Assembly (NCBI RefSeq): GCF_015353075.1
Contig: NZ_CP064187.1
Location: 4,037,001-4,101,000, forward strand
Length of the DNA stretch: 64,000 bases
DNA from: Rhizobium sp. 007
Lineage (GTDB): Bacteria > Pseudomonadota > Alphaproteobacteria > Rhizobiales > Rhizobiaceae
Reading direction: 5' to 3'
Under the pieces are notes generated by a model. That model was not told where the DNA came from and made no database searches. It was given only the letters and a program-made list of their open reading frames with translations. This document shows positions 53,546-62,349 of this stretch, in pieces (positions within the stretch are counted from its first letter, which is position 1; each line of letters starts with the position of its first letter). A program made the translations under genes and the position numbers.

Positions 53546-54562
53546 ATGAGCCGCGAAACGCTGAAGACCCTGCTCCATCCCTTTGCGAGCGGTACCATTG
53601 ATCCGCCGCGCGAGGGTTCGCGCGTGCTGTTCCTGGGTGCCGAAGCAGGCTTTGTGCTGCCGGAGGGCTTTGCCGCGTCCCTCAGCGCCGTACAGGGCTT
53701 CCGGCCGCTCTACAGGCAGCTTCTGTCGCAGCGTATCGAAGCATCGCCTGAGATCGAGGGCGAAGATTATGATGTGGCGCTCGTGCTCTGCACGAAGCAC
53801 AAAGGCGAGAACGAAGCGAATATCGCTGCAGCACTTTCCCGCTTGAGGGCCGGTGGCCTGATCGTCGTTGCCGGTGGCAAGGAAGACGGCATCCAGCCGC
53901 TGCGCAAGCATCTGGAAGGCTTCGGCCTCGATATCAAGCACATGCCGAAATATCACGGTGTTGCATTCTGGTTTACGCGGCCGAAGGACGTCAGCGAAGC
54001 TGTTTCGAAATTCGCCAAGTCACCGGTGCGCGTCGACGGACGCTTCAATGCTTCAGCCGGCATGTTCTCACATGACCGCATCGATGACGGCTCGGAGTTG
54101 CTCGCCTCGCGCCTTCCGACAAATTTCACCGGCGACGCGGCCGATTTCGGCGCAGGCTGGGGCTATCTCTCAGTCGAGCTTGCGGAGAAATCGCCGAACC
54201 TCGAGCGCCTCGACCTCTACGAGGCCAACCACGCGGCTTTGGAGGCCGCCAAGGCCAATCTGGCAGAGAACTGCCCGATCGCACCGGCACGCTTCTTCTG
54301 GCACGATCTGGCGGCCGAACCGGTCAAGGACAAGTACGATCTGATCGTCATGAACCCGCCCTTTCATGAAGGACACGCGGCGGAGCCTTCGCTCGGCCAA
54401 GCAATGATCAAGACGGCTGCATCGGCGCTACGCGGTGGCGGCCGTCTCATGCTCGTCGCCAATCGCGGTTTGCCCTACGAGCCGGTGCTTGCTGCAAATT
54501 TCAAGGAAAGCGGCGAAACCTGCCGAAACGCACGCTTCAAAGTGCTGTGGGCGAAGAAATAA
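53546..54562 (+). CDS. Class I SAM-dependent methyltransferase, RsmC-like
   Basis: 338-residue protein with the two-domain RsmC layout: a degenerate N-terminal methyltransferase-like domain and an active C-terminal one. Motif I is DFGAGWGYLSVEL, and motif IV is IVMNPPFHEG, the NPPF signature of exocyclic N-methylation of guanine or adenine in rRNA. It probably makes m2G in 16S rRNA (position 1207 in E. coli); alternative is the related 23S enzyme. It follows the pnp terminator. Confidence 0.87.
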   Translation: MSRETLKTLLHPFASGTIDPPREGSRVLFLGAEAGFVLPEGFAASLSAVQGFRPLYRQLLSQRIEASPEIEGEDYDVALVLCTKHKGENEANIAAALSRLRAGGLIVVAGGKEDGIQPLRKHLEGFGLDIKHMPKYHGVAFWFTRPKDVSEAVSKFAKSPVRVDGRFNASAGMFSHDRIDDGSELLASRLPTNFTGDAADFGAGWGYLSVELAEKSPNLERLDLYEANHAALEAAKANLAENCPIAPARFFWHDLAAEPVKDKYDLIVMNPPFHEGHAAEPSLGQAMIKTAASALRGGGRLMLVANRGLPYEPVLAANFKESGETCRNARFKVLWAKK

Positions 54563-54964
54563 GAAAGACGGCCAGTCCGCCATCCCACAACCTGAATTTC
54601 CTCCGGGGACTGGAGAAGAACAGGACCGCCGGCTGATTGACGCCTGGCCGCGCGATGAGCACCGCTATACAGCCGGTATACAACATCTTCAACGAAGCCC
54701 ATGTGAAGGGGCGCTACCCGAAGCACTTCGACCGAAGAAACGCTTGGCTGGCTCCTTGAGCGGACCGAACCCTTTGCACCAGATTGTCGCGGCGATTTGT
54801 AAGCAGCGCCTTTCGGAATTGGAGAGGGAAAGCGGTGACAACTGACGGCTTTCCGAACTCTGTCCAGTAACAGAGCAGATACCCGCTGCAGCCGTTTCGC
54901 TGATAGAAAACCGGTGTCCTGCCGCCCGGAGCAACAGGCGTCGCCGGCGACCAATCTGCCTCGC
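54563..54964. other. 400-bp intergenic region without a recognised gene
   Basis: Between the RsmC-like gene and fabI, which are convergent. A 34-codon frame (54655-54759, starting MSTAIQPVYNIFNEAHV) has a protein-like composition but no ribosome binding site. Another frame runs out of the upstream gene to 54845. Nothing in either strand is recognisable; the region may hold the eroded end of a lost gene. Confidence 0.4.
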
Positions 54965-55771
54965 TTACTCTACATCTGCCTTGCGCAGCGTATCCAGCGT
55001 CGGCATCGAGGTTATGTTGTAGCCGGCGTCCACAAAATGGATTTCGCCGGTCACGCCGGCGGACAGGTCGGAGAGCAGGTAGAGGGCGGAGTTTCCGACC
55101 TGATCGATGCTGACGGTCTTGCGCAGGGGAGCATTCCGCTGGTTCCAGGAGAGGATTGCACGGGCATCCGAAATGCCGGCGCCGGCCAGCGTACGGATCG
55201 GGCCCGCGGAGATGGCGTTAACGCGGATGCCGCGCGGACCGTAGTCGGCGGCGAGATAGCGCACGGAGGCCTCCAGAGCAGCCTTTGCAACCCCCATGAC
55301 GTTGTAGTTCGGGATGACGCGTGTGGAACCGTTATATGTCAGCGTCAGCATCGAACCGCCCTCGGCCATCAGCGGTGCGCAGCGCCTGGCGATCTCCGTA
55401 AAGGAAAAGCAGGAGATGACCATCGTTCGGGTGAAGTTTTCGCGCGTAGTATCCGCGTAGAGACCCTTCAGCTCGTTCTTGTCGGAAAAACCGATGGCAT
55501 GGACGATGAAATCCAGTTTGCCCCAACGCTCCTCGACTGCACCGACAACGCCGTCGACTGAGGCAATGTCTTCGACGTCGCAGGGTACGACGAAATCCGA
55601 GCCGACTTCCGCTGCGAGCGGTTTCACCCGCTTGCCAAGCGCCTCTCCCTGATAGGTAAAGGCAAGCTCGGCGCCTTGGGCTGCAAGCGCCCTTGATATA
55701 CCCCAGGCGATAGAATGGTTGTTGGCGACGCCCATGATGAGCCCGCGCTTACCCTGCATGATTGCGGTCAT
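54965..55771 (-). CDS. fabI: Enoyl-ACP reductase
   Basis: 268-residue NADH-dependent enoyl-ACP reductase, last step of the fatty-acid elongation cycle. The cofactor region GLIMGVANNHSIAWGISRAL is diagnostic; catalytic Tyr and Lys sit in YNVMGVAK. ATG 55771 (MTAIMQGKRG) starts 4 bp after the fabB stop; the longer frame upstream overlaps fabB. It is the third gene of fabA-fabB-fabI. Confidence 0.96.
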   Translation of the reverse strand: MTAIMQGKRGLIMGVANNHSIAWGISRALAAQGAELAFTYQGEALGKRVKPLAAEVGSDFVVPCDVEDIASVDGVVGAVEERWGKLDFIVHAIGFSDKNELKGLYADTTRENFTRTMVISCFSFTEIARRCAPLMAEGGSMLTLTYNGSTRVIPNYNVMGVAKAALEASVRYLAADYGPRGIRVNAISAGPIRTLAGAGISDARAILSWNQRNAPLRKTVSIDQVGNSALYLLSDLSAGVTGEIHFVDAGYNITSMPTLDTLRKADVE

Positions 55772-55775
55772 GTTC

Positions 55776-56999
55776 TTATCCGTTGTAGCGCTGGAAAACG
55801 AGCGTCGCGTTGGTGCCGCCGAAGCCGAAGGAGTTGGAGAGGGCGATGTCGATCTTGGCGTTGTCGATGCGCTTGCGGACGATAGGCACTCCATCGAATT
55901 CTGGATCGAGTTCCTTGATGTGGGCGCTTTCGCCGATGAAGCCTTCCTGCATCATCAGGATCGAATAGATCGACTCCTGGACGCCGGCTGCACCCAGCGA
56001 GTGACCCGTCAGCGACTTGGTCGACTGGATGTGAGGCATCTTGTCGCCGAAGACCTCCCGGATCGCGCCGATTTCCTTGCTGTCGCCCACCGGCGTAGAG
56101 GTGCCGTGCGTATTGATGTAATCGATATCACCCTTCACCGTCGAGAGTGCCTGACGCATGCAGCGCACGGCGCCTTCGCCGGAAGGAGCGACCATGTCGT
56201 AACCGTCGGAGGTCGCGCCGTAGCCGACGATCTCGGCGTAGATCTTCGCACCGCGTGCCTTGGCACGCTCCAACTCTTCAAGAACGAGAACGCCGGCACC
56301 GCCAGCGATGACGAAGCCGTCACGGTTGACGTCGTAGGCGCGCGAAGCCATTTCCGGTGTGTCGTTGTACTTGGAAGACATCGCGCCCATGGCGTCGAAG
56401 AGATTGGACATGGTCCAGTCGAGGTCTTCGTGACCGCCGGCGAACATCACGTCCTGCTTGCCCCACTGGATCATTTCTGCGGCATTGCCGATGCAGTGCG
56501 CAGAAGTCGAGCAGGCCGACGAGATCGAGTAGTTGACGCCGTGAATCTTGAACCAGGTTGCAAGTGTCGCCGATGCCGTGGACGACATTGCCTTCGGCAC
56601 GGCAAACGGGCCGATGCGCTTCGGGCTGTTGTTTTTGATGGTGATCTCGGCAGCTTCGATCAGCGTGCGGGTGGACGGACCGCCGGAGCCCATGATGATG
56701 CCGGTGCGTTCGTTGCCGCTGATCACGGACTCTTCGAGACCGGAATCGGCAATCGCCTGCTTCATGGCGACATGGTTCCAGGCGCCGCCTTGCGACAGGA
56801 AGCGCATTGCGCGGCGATCGACCAGATCGGTCGGATCGAGGCTGGGACGACCCCAGACCTGGCACTTAAAGCCATGCTCGGCAAAATCGTTGGAGAAGGA
56901 AATGCCGGACTTGGCATCGCGCAGCGAGGCCGTGACCTCAGCGGCATCTTTGCCGATCGAGGAAACAACGCCCAGACCCGTGACAACTACCCGTCTCAT
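55776..56999 (-). CDS. fabB: Beta-ketoacyl-ACP synthase I
   Basis: 407-residue condensing enzyme that elongates unsaturated acyl chains. The catalytic Cys is in [12 protein letters not shown]; the two His are in [12 protein letters not shown] and [11 protein letters not shown]. Immediate linkage to fabA, which introduces the cis double bond, supports KAS I rather than KAS II. A hairpin (ACCGGGC/GCCCGGT, 57035-57054) lies between fabA and fabB. Confidence 0.95.
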   Translation of the reverse strand: MRRVVVTGLGVVSSIGKDAAEVTASLRDAKSGISFSNDFAEHGFKCQVWGRPSLDPTDLVDRRAMRFLSQGGAWNHVAMKQAIADSGLEESVISGNERTGIIMGSGGPSTRTLIEAAEITIKNNSPKRIGPFAVPKAMSSTASATLATWFKIHGVNYSISSACSTSAHCIGNAAEMIQWGKQDVMFAGGHEDLDWTMSNLFDAMGAMSSKYNDTPEMASRAYDVNRDGFVIAGGAGVLVLEELERAKARGAKIYAEIVGYGATSDGYDMVAPSGEGAVRCMRQALSTVKGDIDYINTHGTSTPVGDSKEIGAIREVFGDKMPHIQSTKSLTGHSLGAAGVQESIYSILMMQEGFIGESAHIKELDPEFDGVPIVRKRIDNAKIDIALSNSFGFGGTNATLVFQRYNG

Positions 57000-57058
57000 G
57001 TGTTTCGACCTTTTCGTTTTTTCTATCTTGGAATACCGGGCCGTTTCGCCCGGTAGAG

Positions 57059-57574
57059 TCAGGCGGCCTTTTCCTGGAAAAGGCCGACGCGCAGATCGGT
57101 AGCCTTGTAGATGACCTCACCGTCGGCCTTCATCCAGCCATCGGCGATGCCGAGAACGAGACGGCCGCGCATGACGCGCTTGAAGTCGATGCCGTATTCG
57201 ACAAGCTTCGTCTTCGGCGTCACCATGCCGGTGAACTTCACCTCGCCGGTAGAGATTGCACGGCCCTTGCCAGGCTCGCCCAGCCAGCCAAGGAAGAAGC
57301 CGGTCAGCTGCCACATGGCGTCAAGGCCGAGGCAGCCCGGCATCACGGGATCGCCCAGGAAGTGACAGGGGAAGAACCAGAGGTCCGGCGTGATGTCGAA
57401 TTCGGCGCGAATGAAACCCTTGCCATGCGGTCCACCGTCTTCGGAAATCTGCGTAATGCGATTGAACATCAGCATCGGCGGCAGCGGCAGCTGCGCATTA
57501 CCCGGGCCGAACATTTCGCCGCGGCCGCAGGTCAGGATTTCCTCATAGGTGAAGCTGGATTGTTTCGTTGTCAT
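57059..57574 (-). CDS. fabA: 3-hydroxydecanoyl-ACP dehydratase/isomerase
   Basis: 171-residue bifunctional dehydratase-isomerase that starts anaerobic unsaturated fatty-acid synthesis. The active-site His and surrounding sequence are in [20 protein letters not shown], with the catalytic Asp in [12 protein letters not shown] 57574 ([10 protein letters not shown]) fits the family start. It is divergent from irr across 298 bp. Confidence 0.97.
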   Translation of the reverse strand: MTTKQSSFTYEEILTCGRGEMFGPGNAQLPLPPMLMFNRITQISEDGGPHGKGFIRAEFDITPDLWFFPCHFLGDPVMPGCLGLDAMWQLTGFFLGWLGEPGKGRAISTGEVKFTGMVTPKTKLVEYGIDFKRVMRGRLVLGIADGWMKADGEVIYKATDLRVGLFQEKAA

Positions 57575-57793
57575 CAAAATTCTGTTTCCCCCGCACGTGC
57601 CAATGGAGTGAGTGTTTAGTCCAAGTTCCAAGGAAAATGAAGCATAACCATGGCTAGTTCTACCCCGCCCTTGAACTGACTTGTCGCCTTATTTGGTGGT
57701 CGCATACAGGAAGGCCAAGGCCCCGGCCAGACCCAATTGCGTCAAAAGCCCGATTTTCCGGCGTTTCGAGGGCCATTGTCCCCATTGGAACTA

Positions 57794-57821
57794 TTGAAAG
57801 GCTTCCGCGCAAAAGATATAT
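57794..57821 (+). promoter_or_regulatory. Candidate promoter of irr
   Basis: -35 TTGAAA (57794-57799) and -10 ATATAT (57816-57821), spacing 16, about 50 bp before the irr start. The rest of the 298-bp divergent region holds the fabA promoter, which I could not place. Confidence 0.35.
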
Positions 57822-57872
57822 GGCTTAGGAAACCTGATTGATTGACGCTAGAATAACCGGAGTTCTTCCCTT

Positions 57873-58289
57873 ATGGCGGCTGCAGCCCCGATCGCAATCG
57901 AAGCCAGACTGCGCAGCGCAGGCCTGCGACCGACGCGTCAACGCGTTGCGCTCGGCGATCTGCTTTTTGCGAAAGGCGACCGGCATCTGACTGTCGAGGA
58001 ACTGCACGAGGAAGCAGTTACCGCCGGCGTCCCGGTTTCTCTGGCGACCGTCTACAACACGCTGCACCAGTTTACCGAAGCCGGCATGATCCGTGTTCTC
58101 GCCGTCGAGAGCGCCAAGACCTATTTTGACACCAACGTCTCCGATCATCATCACTTCTTTGTCGAAGGCGATAATGAAGTGCTGGATATTCCGGTCAGCA
58201 ACTTGACGATCGGCAATCTACCGGAGCCGCCGCAGGGCATGGAAATCGCCCATGTCGACGTTGTAATCCGCCTGCGCCCGAAGCGCTGA
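57873..58289 (+). CDS. irr: Iron response regulator Irr (Fur family)
   Basis: 138-residue Fur-family regulator. The DNA-binding domain is LRPTRQRVALGDLLFAKGDR, the recognition helix VSLATVYNTLHQF, and a His cluster DHHHFF (His 92-94) matches the haem-binding HxH motif of Irr. There is no Cys in the whole protein, so the N-terminal haem regulatory motif (GCPW) of Bradyrhizobium Irr is absent, as known for Rhizobium-type Irr. It represses or activates iron and haem genes under iron limitation. Position divergent from fabA is typical of rhizobia. Confidence 0.93.
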   Translation: MAAAAPIAIEARLRSAGLRPTRQRVALGDLLFAKGDRHLTVEELHEEAVTAGVPVSLATVYNTLHQFTEAGMIRVLAVESAKTYFDTNVSDHHHFFVEGDNEVLDIPVSNLTIGNLPEPPQGMEIAHVDVVIRLRPKR

Positions 58290-58292
58290 ATT

Positions 58293-58928
58293 TCACATTA
58301 CATCGTCAGGGTGGCGACCGGGCTTATGCCTGTAGGTCGGGAACGTCCATCCGAACCACAATGCGCCGCCGCGTACGGCGAAGGCTGCGACAACGCCAAG
58401 GGCGGATGCGCCATAAAGCGGCAGGCCGAGTTCAGTTGCACCAGTAAAGATGCCCGCACCGAAGAGTGCCGCAGTGATGTAGATTTCGGGTCTCAGGAGC
58501 ACGGAAGGCTCGTTAGCCATCAGATCGCGCAACACGCCCCCGAAGGTTGCCGTCAGTGTCCCCGTCACGATCGCGATCGTCGGCGAGCCTGTCGCGGCAA
58601 GTCCCTTGGCCGCACCCATGACGCAATAGGCGGCGAGGCCCACCGCATCGAGCCAGATCAGCAGCCGGTAACGCGACTCCACGAGATGGGCGGTGAAGAA
58701 AACCACGATGCCTACCAGACAGCAGATGACGATATAGGCTGGGTTCAGCACCCAGAATACGGGCACGCGGCCAAGCACGATATCGCGCACCGTGCCGCCG
58801 CCGGTGCCTGTTACCATCGCGAAGAAAAGGAAGCCGATGAGGTCGAGCTGCTTGCGCGAGGCGGCGAGTGCACCCGTCGCGGCAAAGAGTGCGATGCCAG
58901 CATAATCGAGATAGACGAGCAGAGACAT
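58293..58928 (-). CDS. Trimeric intracellular cation (TRIC) channel family protein
   Basis: 211-residue integral membrane protein of the former UPF0126 family with seven hydrophobic helices in an inverted repeat. Each half holds a GGG-containing pore motif: TGTGGGTVRDIVLGRVPVFW and TATFGGVLRDLMANEPSVLL. Bacterial TRIC homologues conduct K+ and Na+. Convergent with irr (3 bp apart). Confidence 0.92.
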   Translation of the reverse strand: MSLLVYLDYAGIALFAATGALAASRKQLDLIGFLFFAMVTGTGGGTVRDIVLGRVPVFWVLNPAYIVICCLVGIVVFFTAHLVESRYRLLIWLDAVGLAAYCVMGAAKGLAATGSPTIAIVTGTLTATFGGVLRDLMANEPSVLLRPEIYITAALFGAGIFTGATELGLPLYGASALGVVAAFAVRGGALWFGWTFPTYRHKPGRHPDDVM

Positions 58929-59046
58929 TGATTGGCCCCCAGAGCCGGCAGACGATACTGAACTGAATCACGGCGGCAAGGGCGGCGCAAGGCGGATCGT
59001 CCAGAATGGGCGCCTGTCAGTGTCCATCCGACAAAAGAGGAAAGCC

Positions 59047-59514
59047 GTGAAAGCGCTTCTCATCGTCCTGAACTTCATAGCCCTCCTTGTGGCTCAGTCG
59101 GCCTCTGCGCAGCAATCGCTGATCTCGGACCCGGAAATCTACGAGAAGAAGCATTTCACCGAGCAATGCACGAAGGCCGAATTTTCCGACGCTTACATCA
59201 CGCGCCAGGACATCAACAATGACGGCCTTATCGACGCCGTGGTCAATGAGGGCGAATTGACCTGCGACGGAAAGAAGGGGCCGCAGTGCAACGACGATGG
59301 CTGCACCTATAATTTCTACCTGCAGGTGGCCGAGGGCGGCTATTTCATGATCGCGACGGCGCAGATTTACGGCTACGATTTCATCAAGCGCTTTGGCAAT
59401 ATGGTGCTGGCCATGAAGATGCATCCGCGCTTCTGCGATCGCACCGATGGCGGTCCCTGCATCGTAACGGCGCGTGTTCGCGGCACGAAGTTTGTCACCA
59501 TTTCAAAGAAATAA
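59047..59514 (+). CDS. Secreted protein of unknown function
   Basis: 155-residue exported protein. GTG 59047 has AGAGG 6 bp upstream and gives a clear signal peptide (MKALLIVLNFIALLVAQSAS-AQ). The mature part has four Cys that may form disulfides and a DINNDGLIDAVV segment resembling an EF-hand/FG-GAP-like calcium loop. Family not recognised. It is convergent with the ydcF gene. Confidence 0.75.
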   Translation: MKALLIVLNFIALLVAQSASAQQSLISDPEIYEKKHFTEQCTKAEFSDAYITRQDINNDGLIDAVVNEGELTCDGKKGPQCNDDGCTYNFYLQVAEGGYFMIATAQIYGYDFIKRFGNMVLAMKMHPRFCDRTDGGPCIVTARVRGTKFVTISKK

Positions 59515-59518
59515 TGCT

Positions 59519-60337
59519 TCAGGCTGGATAGAGCTCGGACGTTCGACCAGCAAAGTAATAGCCGACGAGACCGAACCATTCGCGCACGGCGGTCGCCATG
59601 TTCAGGGCATTGAGGCTCGGCTGCGTGAAGTCGATGCCCAGCGCTACATGACCATCCGTCCGGAAATCCGTCGGCCACGGCACGACATCGATGCCCTGCT
59701 TGCGGAAAATGCCGACCGAACGCGGCATGTGATAGCCGGATGTGATCATCAGGCAGTTCGAAAGTCCCTGGCTTGCAAGCAGTTCCTTGGTATTAATCGC
59801 ATTTTCGAAGGTCGTGCGGGATGTTCTGTCTTCGACAAGCCGTTCACGCGCAATCCCGAAAAGCGGAAAGAAGCGCGCCGAGGCGGCCGCATCGCCTTCA
59901 TATTTTCCAGACATCGAGCCATCCCCGCCGGAAATCAGAATACGCGATTGCGGATATCGCTGCGCCAGCCGTAGCGCTTCGATAAAACGGTCCGCGCCTG
60001 CATTGAACTCGATTCCGTGGCTGGTCGTATTCACTTCATTTTCAAACGCGCCGCCGAGAACGATCATGCATTGCAAATTATCCGGATCACGGTCCGGCTT
60101 TGGAAACCGCAATTCCAGATCCTGGAGGAGGTAATTGCCTGTTGTGGTGAAAAGGATGACGAAGAGCAGCAGTGTGCCGAGCGCCGAGAAAAATACGGCG
60201 AGGCTCCTGAAGCGGAGAACGACGGCAAGGAATGCGAAGAGAATTAGGAAGAACACCAGCGATAGCGGCTGGCCGAAGACCCAGACTAACTTCGAGAACA
60301 GAAACAATGATACCCCCCATGTCAAAACCAGCGGCAT
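59519..60337 (-). CDS. YdcF family protein (DUF218)
   Basis: 272-residue membrane-anchored protein. Two N-terminal hydrophobic segments (LVLTWGVSLFLFSKLVWVFG and ALGTLLLFVILFTTTGNYLL) precede the DUF218 domain, with IVLGGAFENEV, SRILISGGDGS, DRTSRTTFENAINT and LMITSGYHMPRSVGIFRKQG. The family (YdcF, SanA, ElyC) acts in envelope integrity, including lipid-carrier recycling, mechanism unclear. It is read away from the DUF2798 gene. Confidence 0.9.
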   Translation of the reverse strand: MPLVLTWGVSLFLFSKLVWVFGQPLSLVFFLILFAFLAVVLRFRSLAVFFSALGTLLLFVILFTTTGNYLLQDLELRFPKPDRDPDNLQCMIVLGGAFENEVNTTSHGIEFNAGADRFIEALRLAQRYPQSRILISGGDGSMSGKYEGDAAASARFFPLFGIARERLVEDRTSRTTFENAINTKELLASQGLSNCLMITSGYHMPRSVGIFRKQGIDVVPWPTDFRTDGHVALGIDFTQPSLNALNMATAVREWFGLVGYYFAGRTSELYPA

Positions 60338-60526
60338 CTTATCCGATTCGATTGTGACGGGAATGACGGACGCATGGCACGATCAAAAGCTTGTATTGGG
60401 ATGGGGCTTTCGGCATAGGAACACCGTTGCTTCAAGCAAAGCTCCGTAAGCGTTTACGTCAATCAACGCGCAATCCGCCACCTGGGCATTCGCATTGGTT
60501 CGTCCGATATCTTACGGAGAAATTCA

Positions 60527-60763
60527 ATGCCCTATGGCAAACTCTCCACACGCAATAACACGATTGCCGTGCCGTTTATCTTGTCGATGCTGATGACAGG
60601 CGTCGTCTCCGCCATCAGTATCGTCGCCATGCAGGGCGTTGGCCCGCTTGCTTTGGCCATGTGGCCATCCGCATGGGTGCTGTCTTGGGTCGCCGCTTTT
60701 CCGGTGCTGTTGCGGGTCACGCCGGCTGTCCGGCGCATCGCTTCATTCATCGTTGAATCATAA
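60527..60763 (+). CDS. DUF2798 domain-containing small membrane protein
   Basis: 78-residue protein with two transmembrane helices (VPFILSMLMTGVVSAISIVA and WPSAWVLSWVAAFPVLLRVT), the DUF2798 pattern. GGAGAAATTCA precedes the ATG. Function unknown; such proteins are common small inner-membrane proteins in proteobacteria. Confidence 0.85.
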   Translation: MPYGKLSTRNNTIAVPFILSMLMTGVVSAISIVAMQGVGPLALAMWPSAWVLSWVAAFPVLLRVTPAVRRIASFIVES

Positions 60764-60928
60764 CGAAAAAAATACCGGCAGAGCACATGGCCTGCCGGCA
60801 CTGTGTATCGCCGCCGCGCAGATCAGGCTCAATCGGATCATCCCCGGATTTGTCTTGCCGCCCGTTTGTGTTCCGTCTTTTGAGCCGCTAGTTTGAGGCC
60901 GACTCATCTCCTGGAAGCCATCGCGGAC

Positions 60929-61732
60929 ATGTCTGCACTTGAGAATTTCGCCGAAAATCTGCGGCGCCTCTGCCTTGCCAAGGCAGGCAGCATCAGCGCT
61001 GCCGCGCGCGGTATGCAAATCGGCCGCTCGCAGATTGAATCCTATCTTCAGGCGCGGCGCGCACCGGGCCGGGCCTCTGTAAAGAGGATCTGTGAATATC
61101 TCGGTGTGACCGAGGAAGAGATGTACCAGCGGCCGGTTGCGGTCGATTTGGACCACGGCCGTCCATCGGCGCAACGCATCTTGTCTGCGGCGAGGGATGC
61201 CCTGGAACCGCTCCTCTTTGCCGATCCTTCCGCCGGTATCGCACCCGGCATTTATCATGCCTACATGACGATCCCTGGTACGCCGGAGAGCCTACTTTGT
61301 GCCGTTGTTGTTATTGCCAAGCAGGGAAGCGCCACGACTTTCCGGCGACTTACCAATCGAGCGATCAAGAAGGGCGAATATTGGTCCCGCTTCACCGGCG
61401 ATCACAAAGGCATCGTCGTCGAGCGGCTCAATTGCCTTTCCTTCGTCGCAGCCAATCAGATTGGTACACAAGAGCCGACGCTGATGCGCCTTCGGTGGCT
61501 GCCATTCTCCGAGAAGCTGCTTGGAGGGCACGCCATGATTTTTACGCCTGCTGGACCGTCCTTCAGCGCCGTTGTGATGGTGCCGCTGAGCACGAAGATA
61601 AACCTCAGAACGGCGCTGCGCCTCGCGAAAGTCTACCGAACGGCCGATGAGGCCGTTCCGCGGATCGTACGGGACATGATTACCCAGCAGCGTGCCGATT
61701 TCATCTCTTCGGTCACACGCGATCTCGGTTAG
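60929..61732 (+). CDS. XRE-like HTH regulator with large C-terminal domain
   Basis: 267-residue protein. ATG 60929 (MSALENFAENLRRLCLAKAG) is preferred over an upstream TTG. The N-terminal 60 residues form an HTH: ISAAARGMQIGRSQIESYLQ, then ARRAPGRASVKRICEYLGVT. The C-terminal 180 residues (ALEPLLFADPSAGIAPGIYH, GEYWSRFTGDHKGIVVERLN) are not a domain I recognise; similar proteins exist in rhizobia as HTH proteins with phage-repressor-like N-termini. Its stop overlaps the convergent small gene. Confidence 0.82.
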   Translation: MSALENFAENLRRLCLAKAGSISAAARGMQIGRSQIESYLQARRAPGRASVKRICEYLGVTEEEMYQRPVAVDLDHGRPSAQRILSAARDALEPLLFADPSAGIAPGIYHAYMTIPGTPESLLCAVVVIAKQGSATTFRRLTNRAIKKGEYWSRFTGDHKGIVVERLNCLSFVAANQIGTQEPTLMRLRWLPFSEKLLGGHAMIFTPAGPSFSAVVMVPLSTKINLRTALRLAKVYRTADEAVPRIVRDMITQQRADFISSVTRDLG

Positions 61733-61947
61733 TTGAGCGACAGCCCGGCTTCATGGGTCGCGGGCGCGTGATCGACGTTGACGCGGTGCGCCTCGATCAG
61801 CGCCATTGACAAGAGGTAGGTCAGCATCGGCTGCCGGGCGCTGCGGCTTTGCGCGATCAGCGTGTTCAGCATGTCGATCGTATAGTCACCGACCCCGTCA
61901 TCCAAATTCAGCGTTTGTTCGGCTTGTGCAGTCTTTTTATGGGCCAT
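61729..61947 (-). CDS. Small conserved-type hypothetical protein
   Basis: 72-residue protein, largely helical (DYTIDMLNTLIAQSRSARQP, then MLTYLLSMALIEAHRV), starting MAHKKTAQAEQTL with GGAGAAAG upstream. No domain recognised. It is divergent from the peptide/SagB unit across 259 bp and overlaps the 3' end of the HTH gene by 4 bp. Any link to the peptide system is speculative. Confidence 0.7.
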   Translation of the reverse strand: MAHKKTAQAEQTLNLDDGVGDYTIDMLNTLIAQSRSARQPMLTYLLSMALIEAHRVNVDHAPATHEAGLSLN

Positions 61948-62114
61948 CGTGCTTTCTCCGGCGTCTTGTCGAGTTCATTCGCGCATTATGATTGGCATAG
62001 TTCACGTTTTTCGGCTAGATATTTCTGTATAAACACAAAAATAACGATTTTAATTCAGAAATTCCAGGATTTTGACTTAAATTGAAGCAATACGCCACTG
62101 TGATGTATCAAACT

Positions 62115-62139
62115 AATATTTGCGAATTAATCGAATATT
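62115..62139. promoter_or_regulatory. AT-rich imperfect palindrome upstream of the peptide gene
   Basis: AATATT (62115-62120) and AATATT (62134-62139) flank an ATTAAT core in a strongly AT-rich 259-bp divergent region (61948-62206). It could be an operator or promoter element for the 30-residue peptide gene or for the divergent small gene. No unambiguous -35/-10 pair was found. Confidence 0.35.
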
Positions 62140-62206
62140 TTCAGTTGGCGCCTCATTGTTCGGGCTGCGATCAACACCGATTGCTTTCGAACCGAGGAGA
62201 TGGAGC

Positions 62207-62299
62207 ATGCAGAAGAAGAGCAAGCCGAACCTTAAGGTTACCGCAGCCAAGGCTAAGCCGACTTTTGTCAGCCGCGGCATGATGTTCCGCATCGATTAA
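62207..62299 (+). CDS. 30-residue Lys-rich peptide, candidate RiPP precursor
   Basis: A 31-codon gene with a strong ribosome binding site (GAGGAG, 62194-62199, before ATG 62207). The peptide starts MQKKSKPNLKVTAAKAKP and ends TFVSRGMMFRID. It has six Lys, no Cys and no signal peptide. It is followed after 8 bp by a terminator and then by a SagB-type dehydrogenase on the same strand. Short K-P-x-x-V-x-R peptides beside SagB-like enzymes are, as far as I recall, known as putative RiPP precursors in proteobacteria. I infer that residues near T19-D30 are the modified core. It could also be a leader peptide. Confidence 0.7.
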   Translation: MQKKSKPNLKVTAAKAKPTFVSRGMMFRID

Positions 62300-62307
62300 G
62301 CGATGAG

Positions 62308-62344
62308 ATGCCTGCCGCGCGAATGAGTTGCGGCGGGCATTTTT
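62308..62344 (+). terminator. Terminator/attenuator between peptide gene and sagB-like gene
   Basis: ATGCCTGCCGC (62308-62318) pairs with GCGGCGGGCAT (62330-62340), an 11-bp stem with one G-U, then five T. It should make the peptide transcript much more abundant than the downstream enzyme. It also covers ATG 62308, making that an unlikely start for the enzyme. Confidence 0.85.
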
Positions 62345-62349
62345 CTGCG

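Noticed and set aside
51715..53598. 627-codon open frame antisense to pnp
   Set aside because: pnp is certain on the plus strand; the antisense product has no recognisable domain.
62303..62349. Longer N-terminus for the SagB-like protein starting at 62308
   Set aside because: The start and next codons lie in a terminator stem, and the encoded residues do not fit the family N-terminus.
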